The translations under genes were made by a program, and so were the position numbers. From positions 241,210,166-241,274,165 of the forward strand of contig CM077666.1 in the NCBI GenBank assembly GCA_039707655.1: a stretch of DNA of 64,000 nt, given 5' to 3'. The stretch comes from Elymus sibiricus (Eukaryota > Streptophyta > Magnoliopsida > Poales > Poaceae). Below, piece after piece: positions 11,174 to 23,496 of the stretch. A model generated the notes under the pieces. It was not told the DNA's origin, ran no database searches, and saw only the letters and a program-made list of their open reading frames with translations. Positions within the stretch are counted from its first letter, which is position 1, and each line of letters opens with the position of its first letter.

Positions 11174-11849
11174 TGTCGGTGTACTAAGCATGGGTGCCCT
11201 CGTACCCAGACTTGTGCACAAGCAGTTGTAGCCTCCCTTCCGGCAAGGGCTTGACAGAGGATAACTACAACCCAAGACTCAACACCAAGACCGTGAAGAA
11301 GACCTCAAGGCAGGTCATCGAGAAGTACTATTCTAAGTACTGAAGATCAACGCTGCTCTTGCCGGCAACTTCGCCCCGGCAACGTGAAGACTAAGGCTAT
11401 GGTTGCCGGCAAGTTCCCTTGTCGGCAAGCAAGGCTCGGCAAGCTCCGTGCCTGCAGGCTTGTTCTATCCCGTTACCGCTCCACCTCACCATCGACCAGA
11501 TAGGCTCGTGGGCTAGGTGTCGAGCGGGCAGGCGGTCAACATGACCGGTCAAGGAACGTGTCAGCATGCCGCGCCGAGATTAACTTTAATGACACCCGTC
11601 CCTAGGACGTGTTCAGATTACAGGAGGGCGCCAGGACCGGTGGTACAGATCTTTTGCCCAAGGCACCGCCTCCCCAACGTAGCACCTAACAGTGCATTAA
11701 ATGCGTTTGTCTTACCCCGTTGGAAGATAAACGTGATGACGATGCAAGTCACTGTTCACACTCTGTAATGACCGTATTAGCCATTGTGGTGACCCCTTGG
11801 CCTATAAAAGGAGGCCCACAGCTACAGGTAGAACGGTCGACACCCAGTT
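11174..11849 (+). repeat. 5' LTR of the Tat-like element, first part
   Basis: It matches the first three quarters of the 3' LTR at 29012. It includes several TTGCCGGCAA-type words and a TATAAAAG box at 11803-11810. It is interrupted at CAGTT (11845-11849) by copy B and continues at 20462. Confidence 0.93.
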
Positions 11850-12865
11850 TGATGTAGGGTGGAACCCTAACGGTGTCGATCTTTCACGATTGGAGCGGAT
11901 CCCGCGAAGAACGCGAAGAACACGAGAGGGGAAAACGAGAGGAAACACTCAAATCAACACGATCCAATCACACATGCACTAGATCCACATACACATAGTA
12001 GGGGTACAAGATCCGAAACCAACAAAGGAGGATACACGGTAGCTAGTTCATCCCGATCCGCGAAGGAGTCGAGGTCTTGAATCCATAGAGGATCTTCTCA
12101 CATGGGTCTTATGGAGGTCTTGATCTCCATGGGAGAGGTACGGATGAGCAAAGCTCTAATCTCAAAGAGCTATCTACTTTGCTAACCCTAAAACATAGGT
12201 AGGAGACGGGTATATATAGTCTAGGGGGGTGAAGGGGTACATGGGCCTCGGGCCCGAGAGGTGATGGACGACAGGCGTCGGACGTCCGGTACTTACCGGT
12301 CGTCCGGTGGCTCATGAGGGTCCGGACGTTCGGTAAGCATCGGACTTCTGATGTTTACGCTCTGTTGGCCGCTGTCGGATTTCCGGACGATGTCGGACGT
12401 CCGGTGCGTCGGTTGTCTGGTAGGCTTCGGAAATCTGACGTTTCGGCTCTGTTGATGCAGCGTCGGATTTCCGGAGGTGGTCGAACATCCGGTCGCTGGA
12501 GGTGTCGGTCGTCGGTTGAGTCTTCTGGGTGGCTGATGCTCCAGGCGTCGGCCGTCCGACAGGTGCCGGTCGTCCGGTGCCTGTAGTTTCCAGCCGGCTC
12601 CCCTTCTTGTTTCCCACGCTTGGTGTCCTTTCCATCTTGTCCATTCTTCCGGGCTTCTCCGAGAGGGTCCTCTTGGTACCTAAGCACACATAGTGTTTCG
12701 GAATGAGGTAGCATCCATGTCTCGCACGCGTCGTATGGAAATTCAGTAAGGAGTGATGTCACCTTGTTTTCGAGAGCTCTCGCACGTGCTCGAGTCATTG
12801 GTCCTCTTGGTGCTTGGGGAGACGTAGGTGGATCCATGGGGATGACCGTAGGATGCTCCGCATCA
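11850..12865 (-). repeat. 3' LTR of copy B
   Basis: 1016 bp, the same length as its partner, with two differences in the first 95 bases compared. It contains a TATATATA box at 12211-12218 and a word array at about 12265-12585. The pol frame reads 71 bases into it. Confidence 0.95.
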
Positions 12866-15800
12866 TCTCCCCCCCTTGGGAAAGATCCGTCCTCGGATCG
12901 GAATCCGCATCACCATGGAAGGGAGATAAGTCCTTGACGTTGAAGATGTCGCTCACGTTGTACTTGTCGCGAGGGATGTCGATCTTGTACGCATTGTCGT
13001 AGTAGCGTGCTAGCACCTTGAACGGTCCATCGGCTCGGGGAAGTAGTTTGGACTTGCGCTCGTTGGGGAAGCGGTCCTTGCGAAGGTGTAGCCATACAAT
13101 ATCTCCGGGGTTGAACACCATGCGGTGCTTCTTGATGTTGACCTTGGTCGCGAGGCGTTGTACTTGGCGCTCGATCGTGTTCCTTGTATCTTCATGCATC
13201 TTCTTGAGGTAACTTGCGCGTGCACTCGTGTCCATGTCGGTTCGCTCTTGTAGCGGTAGCGGTAAGATGTCCAATGGTGACAAAGGGTTGAAACCGTAGA
13301 CGACCTCGAAGGGGGACTTGCGGGTAGTAGAGTGTCTTGCTCGATTGTAGGCGAACTCGGCGATGGGTAAACATTCCTCCCACTCCCTTATGTTCTTCTT
13401 GATAAACACGCGGAGTAGTGTGGAAAGAGTCCGGTTCGTGACCTCCGTTTGGCCGTCGGTTTGAGGGTGATATGCCGATGAGAAGAGGAGCTTGATTCCG
13501 AGCTTGGCGCATAGTGTCTTCCAAAAGTAGCTAAGGAACTTGACGTCTCGATCCGACACGATCGTCTTTGGCACTCCATGCAAATGCAAGATTTCCCTAC
13601 AAAAGAGATTTGCAACATGTGAAGCATCGTCTATCTTGTTGCAACGAATGAAATGTGCCATCTTAGAGAAACGGTCCACAACAACAAATATGGAATCTTT
13701 GCCGTGTTGAGTTCGAGACAAACCAAGCACGAAATCCATGCTAATATCTTCCCATGGGTGATATGGAATAGGAAGTGGCATATATAAACCATGAGATTGA
13801 GCTTTGGACTTAGCTTTGCGGCATGTAGAGCACCGGTTGGTGTAGCGTGAGACGTCGCGAAACATCTTGAGCCAAAAGTAGTTCTTGGAGAGCGTAGCGA
13901 ATGTCTTGTCACGTCCAAAATGTCCCATGAGTCCTCCACCATGAGCTTCTTGCAAAAGTAGCAAACGAAGAGAAGACTCGGGGATACAAAGTTTGTTAGC
14001 TCGCATAAGATAACCATCTTTCAAGTAATATTGCTCCCAAGTTTTATGAGGTAAACATTTGGCATAAGGAGTTGCAAATGACGAATCATGCTCATACAAG
14101 TCTTTAATGTGCTCAAAGCCAATAACATGCAACTCAAGTTTGGTAACCAACATGCACTTGCGGGAAAGAGCGTCCGCCACAACATTTTTCTTACCTTTGA
14201 TATACTTGATAACATAAGGAAATGACTCTATGAACTCACTCCATTTAGCATGACGCTTGTTCAATTTAGTTTGACCCTTAAGGTACTTAAGCGTTTCATG
14301 ATCCGTATGGATGACAAATTCACGTGGACGGAGGTAATGCTCCCACACATGCAAGACTCGCACTAAAGCATATAACTCTTTGTCATATATGGGGTAGTTA
14401 AGTTGCGCGCCGGAGAGCTTTTCACTAAAATATGCAATGGGTCGTTTCTCTTGCATCAATACACCACCGATACCATTACCACTAGCGTCACAATGCACTT
14501 CAAAAGTTTTCTCAAAATTGGGTAATGCAAGTAATGGAGCATCTGTAAGCAAATTCTTAAGCTCATGAAATGCGGCATCTTGAGATGGACCCCAAACAAA
14601 TGGTGCATTCTTCTTACTCAATGTGTGCAATGGTGATGCAATGGTGCTAAAATCCTTCACAAAGTGACGATAAAATCCTGCTAGGCCAAGGAAACTACGC
14701 ACTTGAAGCAAATTGGTTGGTTGTGGCCAATTCTTAATAACATCAATTTTAGTTTCATCAACATGAACACCCTTAGATGAGACAACAAAACCCAAGAAAA
14801 CAAGCTTATCAACACCAAAAGTGCATTTTTCCATGTTAGCATAAAGTCGCTCGTCTCTAAGAATTTGCAATACTTCTCTAAGGTGTTTGACATGATCTTC
14901 GAGAGTTTCACTAAACACAAGGATGTCATCAAAGTAAACCACAACACAAATGCCAATTAATTTGCGAAGAACATAGTGCATCACACGCATAAAAGTGCTA
15001 GGAGCTTGTGATAAACCCATAGGCATGACTAACCATTCATATAATCCAAATTTGGTTTTGAAAGCGGTTTTCCATTCATCACCTTCTTGCATGCGAATTT
15101 GATAATAGCCACTTTTAAGATCAATTTTAGAGAAAATTGTGGCTCCACTAAGTTCATCAAGCATGTCATCTAGGCGTGGAATGGGATGGCGATATCTAAC
15201 GGTGATAGCATTGATAGGACGGCAATCGGAACACATGCGATAGGAACCATCTTTCTTAGGCACGAGAATGACCGGAACGGCACAAGGGCTCAAGCTTTCG
15301 CGTACATACCCATTCTCCATGAGATGTTGCACTTGCCTTTGTATCTCTTTGGTCTCCTCGGGGTTGATGCGGTAAGGTGCCTTGTTCGGTAGAGGTGCGT
15401 CGGGGATAAGGTCTATACGGTGTTCGATTCCACGTAGTGGAGGAAGTCCGGGAGGTAGTTCATCGGGAAACACGTCCACGAATTCCTGCAATAAATGAGA
15501 CAATACCAAAGGAAGATGTTGTGAAGTATTAGTCCGCACCACTTCATCTTTGCACACAAGCACAAAGTGAAGAACACTTGATGGGCTCTCACTCACATCC
15601 CTCAAATCTCTTTTTGTGGCTAAAAGAACTATATCTCTTTTGTCACGCATCGTGGAGTCACTCATGTTTGGCTTGTGGCTCTCACTCTCTTTGTGGTGGG
15701 TCACTCGCTCACTTTTCTCTCCACGATGGGTAGATGCTTGCTTGTCCGCGATGACTTGACTTGGTGTCATAGGTCGAAGAACGAATTCCTTGCCCTTCAT

Positions 15801-16877
15801 CTTGAAACTGTAGTGGTTGGTCCGTCCGTTGTGGATGACGCCGCGATCGAATTGCCATGGTCGCCCAAGTAGGAGGTGGCATACGGACATTGGAACCACA
15901 TCACACTCCAAGGTATCGTCGTAGGCGCCGATCTTGAAGGAGACTTGGACAGTGTGCTCCACTTGAATGGTGCCGGAGTCGCTAAGCCATTGGACCTTGT
16001 AGGGGCGAGGGTGCTTCTTCTTGACCAATTGGAGCTTGTAACATAATTCATCACTTGCCAAGTTGTGGCAGCTTCCGCCGTCGATGATGACCGTGACGGA
16101 ACGTCCTTGAATTCCCGCCTTGGTATGGAAGATGTGGCAACGCTGGTCTTCATCTTGATGTTGTTGAAGTGTCAAGACCTTGGAGACAACAAGAGCGGGA
16201 CTCGAATCATTGTCGCAAAACACTTGATCATCATCTTCTTCATTCACTTGGCGGTGCATGGCTACTTGCTCAATGGCTGCCATTTCATCTTCACTCATAG
16301 AATCGTAGGTGCCGTCGGCGTTCATGATCATAGTGCGTCTTGTTGGGCACTCGAAGGACTTGTGGCCTCGTCCTTTGCACGTAAAGCACTTGATGTCACT
16401 TGTTTTGTCGGTGGCATCCGAAGGAGTTGTTGATGACGAAGATCTTGGCTTGGAGTTGCTTGTAGTAGGTGGAAGACGACTCGATGATGTCGTTTGTGGC
16501 TTGGAGCTTGACTTGTCGCCGTTACTTGGTGTAGCTCGAGTCGTGGAAGGAGTTGTGGAAGTCGTTGAAGCTTGAGTGTATGAACCGTAGGTCTTGGAAG
16601 AGTACTTGGAGTACTTGTAGTCTTCTTGTACTTGTCGCTCCGCTTTGGTTGCTTGATGCACTAGCTCGAGGAGGTTGGAGTACGGTTGGAAGTCCGCAAT
16701 TTTCTTGATTGGATAGTTGAGGCCATTCAAGAAACGCGCCATTGTTTGTTCATCATCTTCCTTGACATTGGCTCGTATCTCAACCGACTTGGTGCCTTGC
16801 TTGAGGAGTTGTAGTTTCTTGAAGAGGTCGCGGCTATAGTGTGTGGGCACAAAACGAGCTCGCATGATATATTTCAT
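12795..16877 (-). pseudogene. pol polyprotein of copy B with zinc knuckle, protease, RT, RNase H and integrase
   Basis: A 1360-codon open frame. In order: the end of gag, then CCHC zinc knuckle [14 protein letters not shown] (about residue 164), aspartic protease ([13 protein letters not shown], about 261), reverse transcriptase with [11 protein letters not shown] and the catalytic YFDD box ([11 protein letters not shown]), RNase H ([31 protein letters not shown]), and integrase. The integrase shows [11 protein letters not shown], a CSTCRKAK zinc pair, [15 protein letters not shown] and [10 protein letters not shown] for the D,D,E triad. The C-terminus has [14 protein letters not shown] and no clear chromodomain. 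The domain order is Ty3/gypsy. The frame runs through the polypurine tract and stops inside the 3' LTR. It overlaps the gag frame by 4 bases and needs a frame change near 16900, so this copy is slightly damaged. Confidence 0.92.
12866..12879 (-). other. Polypurine tract of copy B
   Basis: Minus-strand CCCAAGGGGGGAGA lies directly next to the 3' LTR start, where plus-strand DNA synthesis is primed. It is inside the pol frame (DLSQGGEMM). Confidence 0.85.
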
Positions 16878-17899
16878 GTGATCCCAAGTCGCGATGGGTG
16901 GCTCGCCTTCTCTTGACGCCTAGCGATCACTTGCTCCCACCAAATGAGAACATAGTCTTGGAACTCTAGAGATGCCATGGCTATCTTCTTTTCTTCGTCG
17001 TAGTTGTGAAGGCGAAATATCTTGTCGACCTTCAACGCCCATGAAAGGTATTCTTCGAGATCGTTTCCACCGGAGAATTTAGGCATGGTGAACTTGAGCT
17101 TGCCCTAACGCTCCTCATTGCGTTGTCGGCGGTTGCGATGACGCTCTTGCCGTGGAGGTTGATCTTCTAGCTCATCCTCGTCGTCGTGTTCATCTTGATT
17201 GACTTGACGTGGGGGCCTTGGAATTCGTGCACGGTTCAGCATCTCTTGGCGCTCCTCAAGTCGTGCGGCTTCTTCTTGTTCGCGCACGCGGCGGTTGCGT
17301 TCGGCGACGTTGCGAGTTGATTCGCGTAGGGCACGTTGAGCTTCAAGCGCTTGCTCTTCACGACGTTGTCGTTCTTGGTGTAGGTCGTCGTCGTCCTGGT
17401 GCACTTGACGTTGGTGTTGTGGAACTTGATCTTGGTTCCCGTTGGCTTGTGCTTGTCGTTGTTGTCGTTCGCGCTCTTGGAGGCGGTCTTGCAAACCATT
17501 GCCATGGAATGGGTTTCTTGAAGCTTGCCGGTCGTCATGAACTTGGGGACGATGAGAGTGTTCTCGTGGAAGACTTGCATCCGAAGAAGTGTCCGAAGCG
17601 TGTCGGCTTGAATGGCGCCGTCTTGATCTTGATGACGACGAAGTGGAAGAATCATGGTTGAGCATCATAGTGCGGATCTCTTCCATTTGAGATGACATCT
17701 TGGCGTCGAAGTAGTCCCTTGTTCTCGATTCGGAGTGGCGTAAGTCGGTGGCGAGTTGCTCGATGCGGTCTCCCAAAGCTTCGCTTTCTTGGTGTAGCGC
17801 TCGTTGGGTTCCGAAAAGTTGAGCCTTGGTGACGTAGTCGTTCGGTGCATCTTCTTGCTCATCGAAGAGTGGATTGATAGAAGTGCTCGGCCTATCCAT
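16874..17899 (-). pseudogene. gag of copy B
   Basis: The start at 17899 (MDRPSTSINPLF) matches the gag start of copy C (MDRQSTSTSV). A charged, Arg-, Gln- and Glu-rich N-terminal half (17105-17899) looks like coiled coil and linker. It is followed, after a TAA at 17105-17107 in the same frame, by the gag core (DLEEYLSWALKVDKIFRLHN, YVLIWWEQV). The rest of the core ([20 protein letters not shown]) is in the pol frame, so one frameshift near 16900 separates the halves. In gypsy elements gag forms the particle that packages the RNA. Confidence 0.85.
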
Positions 17900-19423
17900 G
17901 ATTCTCAAACAAGTGTTAGTGGAAGAAAGAAACGAACTAGACCAATGTACCTTATCCAATGTTGAAGATGGATCAATGACCACCCAATATGGTATTATGG
18001 AAATAGTGCAATTGGTACCGGAGTGAGTCAATCTCACACCTACACAAGTAAAGCTTTTGGAGGAGTTTGGTTAGGATGGTGGCACAAAATTTCTGCAATT
18101 TGCAAGTAAGATGTCAATAATGTTGAAAAAGATTCACAAGATTGCAAGTGTAACAAGTAGACCAATAGCTAAAAATGTCACACGGAAACACACGCACGGA
18201 TAGATAAATGGGGTCGTGCAACCAAGGAATGAGCTCAAAATGTGAAATCCACGGAAAATGCTCTTGTTGCACAACACTAGAGAGACGCTAGCACGATTGC
18301 TCAATAGGCGGATACGGACTTGTGCACAACCTATAAGAGACAAAACGTATGGCTGTCTATCTCACTTATGCTATGTATGTATGAGTCCCGGTGAACTTGT
18401 CACAATGATCCAAGATGATCAAATATGCTATGCAATGTGGCGATGCTATGGCTATTGCTTACAAGCTTGTTGCTCTTTCTCTTTTGCTTAAAAGCTTCCT
18501 TTCTTTTGATGTTTTTCTTGGGCCACTTATGCGAACTGCTCGTACGATGATAGCAATGATGTATATGCGGGAACAAAAATTTGGCATACAAGATGATATG
18601 TGTATGTATGCACGCTATGGTAGCTATGCGGCTCGGTATCACTAAAGTGCACAAGTAGCGTTACCCGGCAATACTCAAATGGCTAGTCTCGTAGGAAGGC
18701 TACGCAAAAGATGGCTCGGGGGTTAACAATGTACTGGCAAGGATATGAACAAGATGTTGTCGATGTTACCGTCCTTGCTTACGGTTAGGGTATCACGATG
18801 GTGGAGTTGGTGTTGTCGAGGACAAGTCCGAGGCGATGATGAGCAGCGGTGATGTCGATGTCGAACCGTTCGTAAGTAGCCGAAACACGTTAGGAAACGG
18901 AAGCCGCGACTCAAAATCTCAAATGGCAAACGGACAAAATGGGTGGTGTTTGCGGAAGTCGGCGGTGGAGTCACACGACTATGCGTATTGCGGGACTGCG
19001 GTGGTAAAAATCGAAGTTGGTAATGTGGAAGTTGGAGAGTGGCTGAAATTTGAAGGCACAAAATTCAGTTGCGTCAGGTTTGGCCGGACGGCCGGTAACT
19101 GTCGGATGTCCGATATCTGTCGGACGTCCGGTAACTGGCGATTTTGGCTGCGGGACGAACTCGTGGATATCAAGGTGGAGAAGAAAAATTGGGGCAAAAT
19201 TCGAGGAATTTCGTGGATGGAAATGGTGGAGAAAGTGGGGAAAAGCTAGATCCACCCGAAACCAAGCAAATCCATGGATCAAAATCAACAAAACATCATG
19301 AAACTCACAGATCACAAAATTTTTGGTATGGCTATTTTTGGTGGGGATTTTCAAAATTGGGACGAAATAGAGCAAAATTAGGCTAGAAAACAAAGAGGGA
19401 GGCTCCAAAATCGTGATCAACGT
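17900..19423 (-). other. Long leader of copy B between primer-binding site and gag
   Basis: About 1.5 kb without a credible gene. Parts match the leader of copy C, for example the segment around 18610-18680 with GAGTATTGCCGGGTAACGC on the minus strand. CCGG-type words (GGCCGGACGGCCGG, TCGGATGTCCGA, TCGGACGTCCGG) cluster at 19080-19140. A leader this long may hold packaging or translation signals, but that is inference. Confidence 0.6.
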
Positions 19424-19437
19424 GGCTCATGATACCA
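19424..19437 (-). other. Primer-binding site of copy B
   Basis: Minus-strand TGGTATCATGAGCC lies three bases inside the 5' LTR. The first eight bases match the initiator-Met type site TGGTATCA. Copy C has the identical sequence at 45237-45250. Confidence 0.75.
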
Positions 19438-19440
19438 AGA

Positions 19441-20456
19441 TGATGTAGGGTGGAACCCTAACGGTGTCGATCTTTCATGATTGGAGCGGATCCCGCGAAG
19501 AACGCGAAGAACACGAGAGGAGAAAACGAGAGGAAACACTCAAATCAACACGATCCAATCACACATGCACTAGATCCACATACACATAGTAGGGGTACAA
19601 GATCCGAAACCAACAAAGGAGGATACACGGTAGCTAGTTCGTCCCGATCCGCGAAGGAGTCGAGGTCTTGAATCCGTAGAGGATCTTCTCACATGGGTCT
19701 CATGGAGGTCTTGATCTCCATGGGAGAGGTACGGATGAGCAAAGCTCTAATCTCAAAGAGCTATCTACTTTGCTAACCCTAAAACATAGGTAGGAGACGG
19801 GTATATATAGTCTAGGGGGGTGAAGGGGTACATGGGCCTCGGGCCCGAGAGGTGATGGACGACAGGCGTCGGACGTCTGGTACTTACCGGTCGTCCGGTG
19901 GCTCATGAGGGTCCAGACGTCCGGTATGCATCCGACTTCCGATGTTTACGCTCTGTTGGCCGCTGTCGGATTTCCGGACGATGTCGGACGTCCGGTGCGT
20001 TGGTTGTCTGGTAGGCTTCGGAAATCTGACGTTTCGGCTCTGTTGATGCAGCGTCGGATTTCCGGAGGCGGTCGGACGTCCGGTCGCTGGAGGTGTCGGT
20101 CGTCGGTTGAGTCTTCTGGGTGGCTGATGCTCCAAGCGTCGGCCGTCCGACAGGTGCCGGTCGTCCGGTGCCTGTAGTTTCCAGCCGGCTCCCCTTCTTG
20201 TTTCCCACGCTTGGTGTCCTTGCCATCTTGTCCATTGTTCCGGGCTTCTCCGAGAGGGTCCTCTTGGTACCTAAGCACACATAGTGTTTCGGAATGAGGT
20301 AGCATCCATGTCTCGCACGCGTCGTATGGAAATTCAGTAAGGAGTGATGTCACCTCATTTTCGAGAGCTCTCGCACATGCTCGAGTCATTGGTCCTCTTG
20401 GTGCTTGCGGAGACGTAGGTGGATCCATGGGGATGACCGTAGGATGCTCCGCATCA
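19441..20456 (-). repeat. 5' LTR of copy B
   Basis: 1016 bp, TGATGCGG...CTACATCA on the minus strand. It has a TATATATA box at 19802-19809 with the word array directly upstream of it (19855-20165). Confidence 0.95.
19855..20165. repeat. Array of CGGACGTCCGG-type palindromic words in copy B LTR
   Basis: Two exact GGACGTCCGG copies plus many relatives, such as CCAGACGTCCGG, CGGATTTCCGG, GGTCGTCCGG and GGCCGTCCG, in about 310 bp. The same array is in the 3' LTR at about 12265-12585. The words sit in U3 just upstream of the TATA box. Confidence 0.85.
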
Positions 20457-20461
20457 CAGTT

Positions 20462-20708
20462 CAATTACACGCTGTAGCTGCATTTTCCCGAGCACCTTTC
20501 CGGAAAATTGTGCTCCCTGTAACCAGAGTGCATATTCGATCAACCACAGAGCAAGAGTAGGGTTTTACGCTCATAGCGGCCCGAACCTGGATAAATCCCC
20601 CGTGTGTTCTTGCACTTACTAAAAACCGGCTCTGTGTCCCATGCATGTCCCCTGAGCCGAATCGCAAAGGGACCCATTCGGTCCCATAGATAGTCGTTTC
20701 CCACGACA
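20462..20708 (+). repeat. 5' LTR of the Tat-like element, second part
   Basis: It continues the LTR after the copy B insertion and ends TTTCCCACGACA. With the first part the LTR totals 923 bp, against 925 bp for the 3' LTR, and the sequence across the joint matches the uninterrupted copy around 29690. Confidence 0.93.
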
Positions 20709-20712
20709 TCTT

Positions 20713-20732
20713 TGGCGCGCTAGGCAGGGGGA
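20713..20732 (+). other. Primer-binding site of the Tat-like element
   Basis: TGGCGCGCTAGGCAGGGGGA lies four bases inside the 5' LTR. The TGGCGCGC(C/T)AGG type is seen in grass Tat-lineage elements. Confidence 0.65.
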
Positions 20733-20790
20733 GTGTGTGTTACAAATCAGTTCTTTGGTAGTGTGAGTACCAACTTCATCATCTTCGTCG

Positions 20791-23496
20791 ATGGCGCCGA
20801 AGAAAAAGAGTGGAGCCACGAAGGCTCCTACCGCGTCCAAGCCACCTTCCCAGGCGGCCGCAGGCGGCGTAGGCGGCGCGGCCGGCGCGGGCACTATGGT
20901 TGGGACGGGCGGCGCAGGAGGCGCAAGTGGTGCGGGTGCCCAGCACTCCCGCCACGATGCTGAGCCTAGCCACAGGACCGGCGACGTCGCAGCCGGTCAA
21001 CGTCTAAGACATTCTGGTGAGCGCAGTCATCATAGTAATATAATTCATACTGCTGCCACCCAGAATCAAGCCGCCGCAACATCCCAGAACGTAGCGGCGA
21101 CGTCCAACAACGGCGCGGGGAGGCGTACGCCGCGACCATCGCAAGATGGGCACGACATGCTCCCCCACATTGCTGGCGGTTCCAGATGACCGCAAGGCGG
21201 GATCCCTATGCAGCAACTTCCGATTGCTCACGGAGCGCCGCCGCCACCACCACGTCCACCTGTTGGCGAGCATGAGCCATGGCGGCACGGACGTAATGAA
21301 GCTCCTTCTGGCTCCGCCAGGAGTCGAGCGATGCCTCGTTCTGTGCTCCCAGCCATGCCGACCACGGCGGCCGAGGCCATGGTGTGGGTTCAAATAATTT
21401 TGAATTTCCTGCCAAGCCCAGACAAGATGGACGAATGGAGAGCCACCATTCAGAGCCTCATCAGTTTTGCCGATCCCGGCAAGACACAAGACGTGGGGCC
21501 CTCGCAGCGACCACCCACCATGCCGGTAGGACCCTCCGACTACCTTGCCTGAGACCCCACATAGATGGTGCAGTCGCCTCGCCACCCCCCACCGTCATAG
21601 TGACCAGCCCGCCGGTCAGACGACCATGACGTGCTGTCCATGGCTTCGTCAGATCCGTGGTGCCGCCAAGATCAGCGCCAAGTGCTCCGCGAGCGGTGCG
21701 ACGAAGAAGCCCGCACGAAGATCGAGTGGCGCCGGGAAGCACGTCGTCAATCTGACGACTGTGCTAGGGCGGCCGTGAACGTGCTTGCTCCAGTAGCCGC
21801 TGGGTACTTGCCCTACGATGTGGGGTGCCCACCGTTTACTCGTGAGCTGCGGCAAGTTCACTGGCCGTCCGCCCGAGCCTTCAAGCCGGAGTTGCCTGAC
21901 AAGTACGACGGCACGCTCAACCTAGCTGAGTTCCTAGGCATCTACACCATCGCGGTGGAGGCTGCCGGGGGACGGGACAGGAAAGTGCTCACCAACTACT
22001 TCCCGGTTGCGCTCCGGCCCAACGTCAAGTCGTGGTTGATGAACCTGCCTGAGGTCTCCATCTCTTCTTGGGCGGATCTGTGCCATCATTTCGTTGGCGC
22101 TTACCAGGGTGGCCACAAGCTCCCAGGTCAGCCCGGCGATTTGCAGGTGATCCCCCAAAGGGATGGAGAGAACCTCCGCAAGTACATACAACGGTTCAGC
22201 CGTGTGCACCACAACATCCCCGACATCCATCCCGCAGCTGTTGTTGCCGCGTTCCACACGAATGTGCGCAACTGCAGAATGCGGTCAGAGATGAATGTCG
22301 AGCTGGTCAAGACCATCAATGATCTGTACGCCTGGGCGGATAGGTGTGCACGTGCTGAGGAAGGGAGGCGACTCCCCGGGGAAGATGCGGGTGCAGACGT
22401 CGATTCCGAAGACGACGACGCATCAACCCCACAGAAGAAGAACAGGAAGCGCAACATAAAGTGCAAGAACAAGACTGTACTGGCCGTCGAGAGCTCCGAC
22501 GACACCAACGCCACCAAGAAGTCGAAGGCAGATATGCCCGGCAAGGAGGTTGCCGGGTGCGATGCTTGCCGGGAAGCTGCGACAGGCAAGAAAGCCGGCA
22601 AGACCGGCGGGCCATACTGCAAGATCCACCGCACCAAGGGCCACGATCTCCAACAATGCCGGCAAGTAGAGCAACTTGCCAAGAAGCAGAAGCAAGAGTA
22701 CGAGAAGCGAGATAAGGAGAAGGCCCAAGATGGTGCTGGTGGGTCCGACAAGCAAGACCATGGTGGCCGCGGAGGCCGCCGCGGCAAGGCCAAGCAGCCA
22801 AAAGAGAAGGCTGCTCAGGGCCAGCAAGAAGAGGATGATAGTGATGAGGACGGAGGCGGGTCCGGCAAGGGGTTCCAAAATGCAGTGGATGCCATGTGTG
22901 TTGACGGAGGCGCATCTTTGCACTCCTCTCACCGGCAACTAAAGCAGTGGATCCGCGAAGTCAACGCAGCGGAATCGGTAATGGAGGCACATAAGCCACT
23001 CAAGTGGCCGCACTCGCCCATCATCTTTGATGCCGAGGACCACCCTGATCGCACCACTGCGGTCGGGTGTTTGCCGTTGTTGGTCTCACCAACAATTCGC
23101 GACCTCAAGGTGACAAAGATGCTGGTTGAACGTGGGGCTGGCTTGAACTTGATCTCTCCATATGTGATCAAGAGGCTGCAGATCCCCGACAAGGATCTCG
23201 AGGAAACTGGCAGTTTCCAAGGGATCAGTCCGGGGAGGAACAAGCCGAAGGGCCAAGTCACGCTGCCGGTCATGTTCGGCGGCGAGCTCAACTATCGAAC
23301 GGAGAGGATTACCTTTGACATCGTCAAGATGCCGCTGCCGTATAATGGGATTCTGGGCCGCCCAGCCCTGGCAAGGTTTATGGCCGCATCGCACTATGCG
23401 TACAACGTCATCAAGATGCCGGGGCCGATGGGGGTCCTCACCCTCAAGTCAAACCACAAGGATGCGATCATCTGTACTGACAAGCTCTACCGGTAG
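20791..23496 (+). pseudogene. gag and protease of the Tat-like element
   Basis: One reading frame from the ATG at 20791 (MAPKKKSGATKAP), with stops at 21187, 21550 and 21562 and then open to 23496. The N-terminus is a Gly/Ala-rich linker. The gag core is at about 21870-22370 (LPDKYDGTLNLAEFLGIYTI, NLPEVSISSWADLCHHFVGAY), followed by a Lys/Glu/Asp-rich nucleocapsid-like region with CDACREAA and CKIHRTKGHDLQQC cysteines. The protease-like part ends YNGILGRPALARFMAASHYA. At the expected catalytic site the sequence reads VERGAGLNLI, where members normally have an Asp before Gly-Gly or Thr-Gly, so the protease looks inactive. Confidence 0.82.

Larger units (their letters stand above)
11850..20456 (-). 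mobile_element. CCGG-word family gypsy retrotransposon, coding copy (copy B)
   Basis: A complete 8607-bp element. Both LTRs are 1016 bp (11850-12865 and 19441-20456), with the outer sequence TGATGCGGAGCATCCTACGG at the 5' end and CACCCTACATCA at the 3' end when read on the minus strand. The target duplication CAGTT flanks it (11845-11849 and 20457-20461). It has a primer-binding site (19424-19437), a polypurine tract (12866-12879), gag and a long pol. One stop in gag and one frame change at the gag-pol overlap are the only obvious coding breaks. It sits inside the 5' LTR of the Tat-like element, which is therefore older. Confidence 0.96.
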
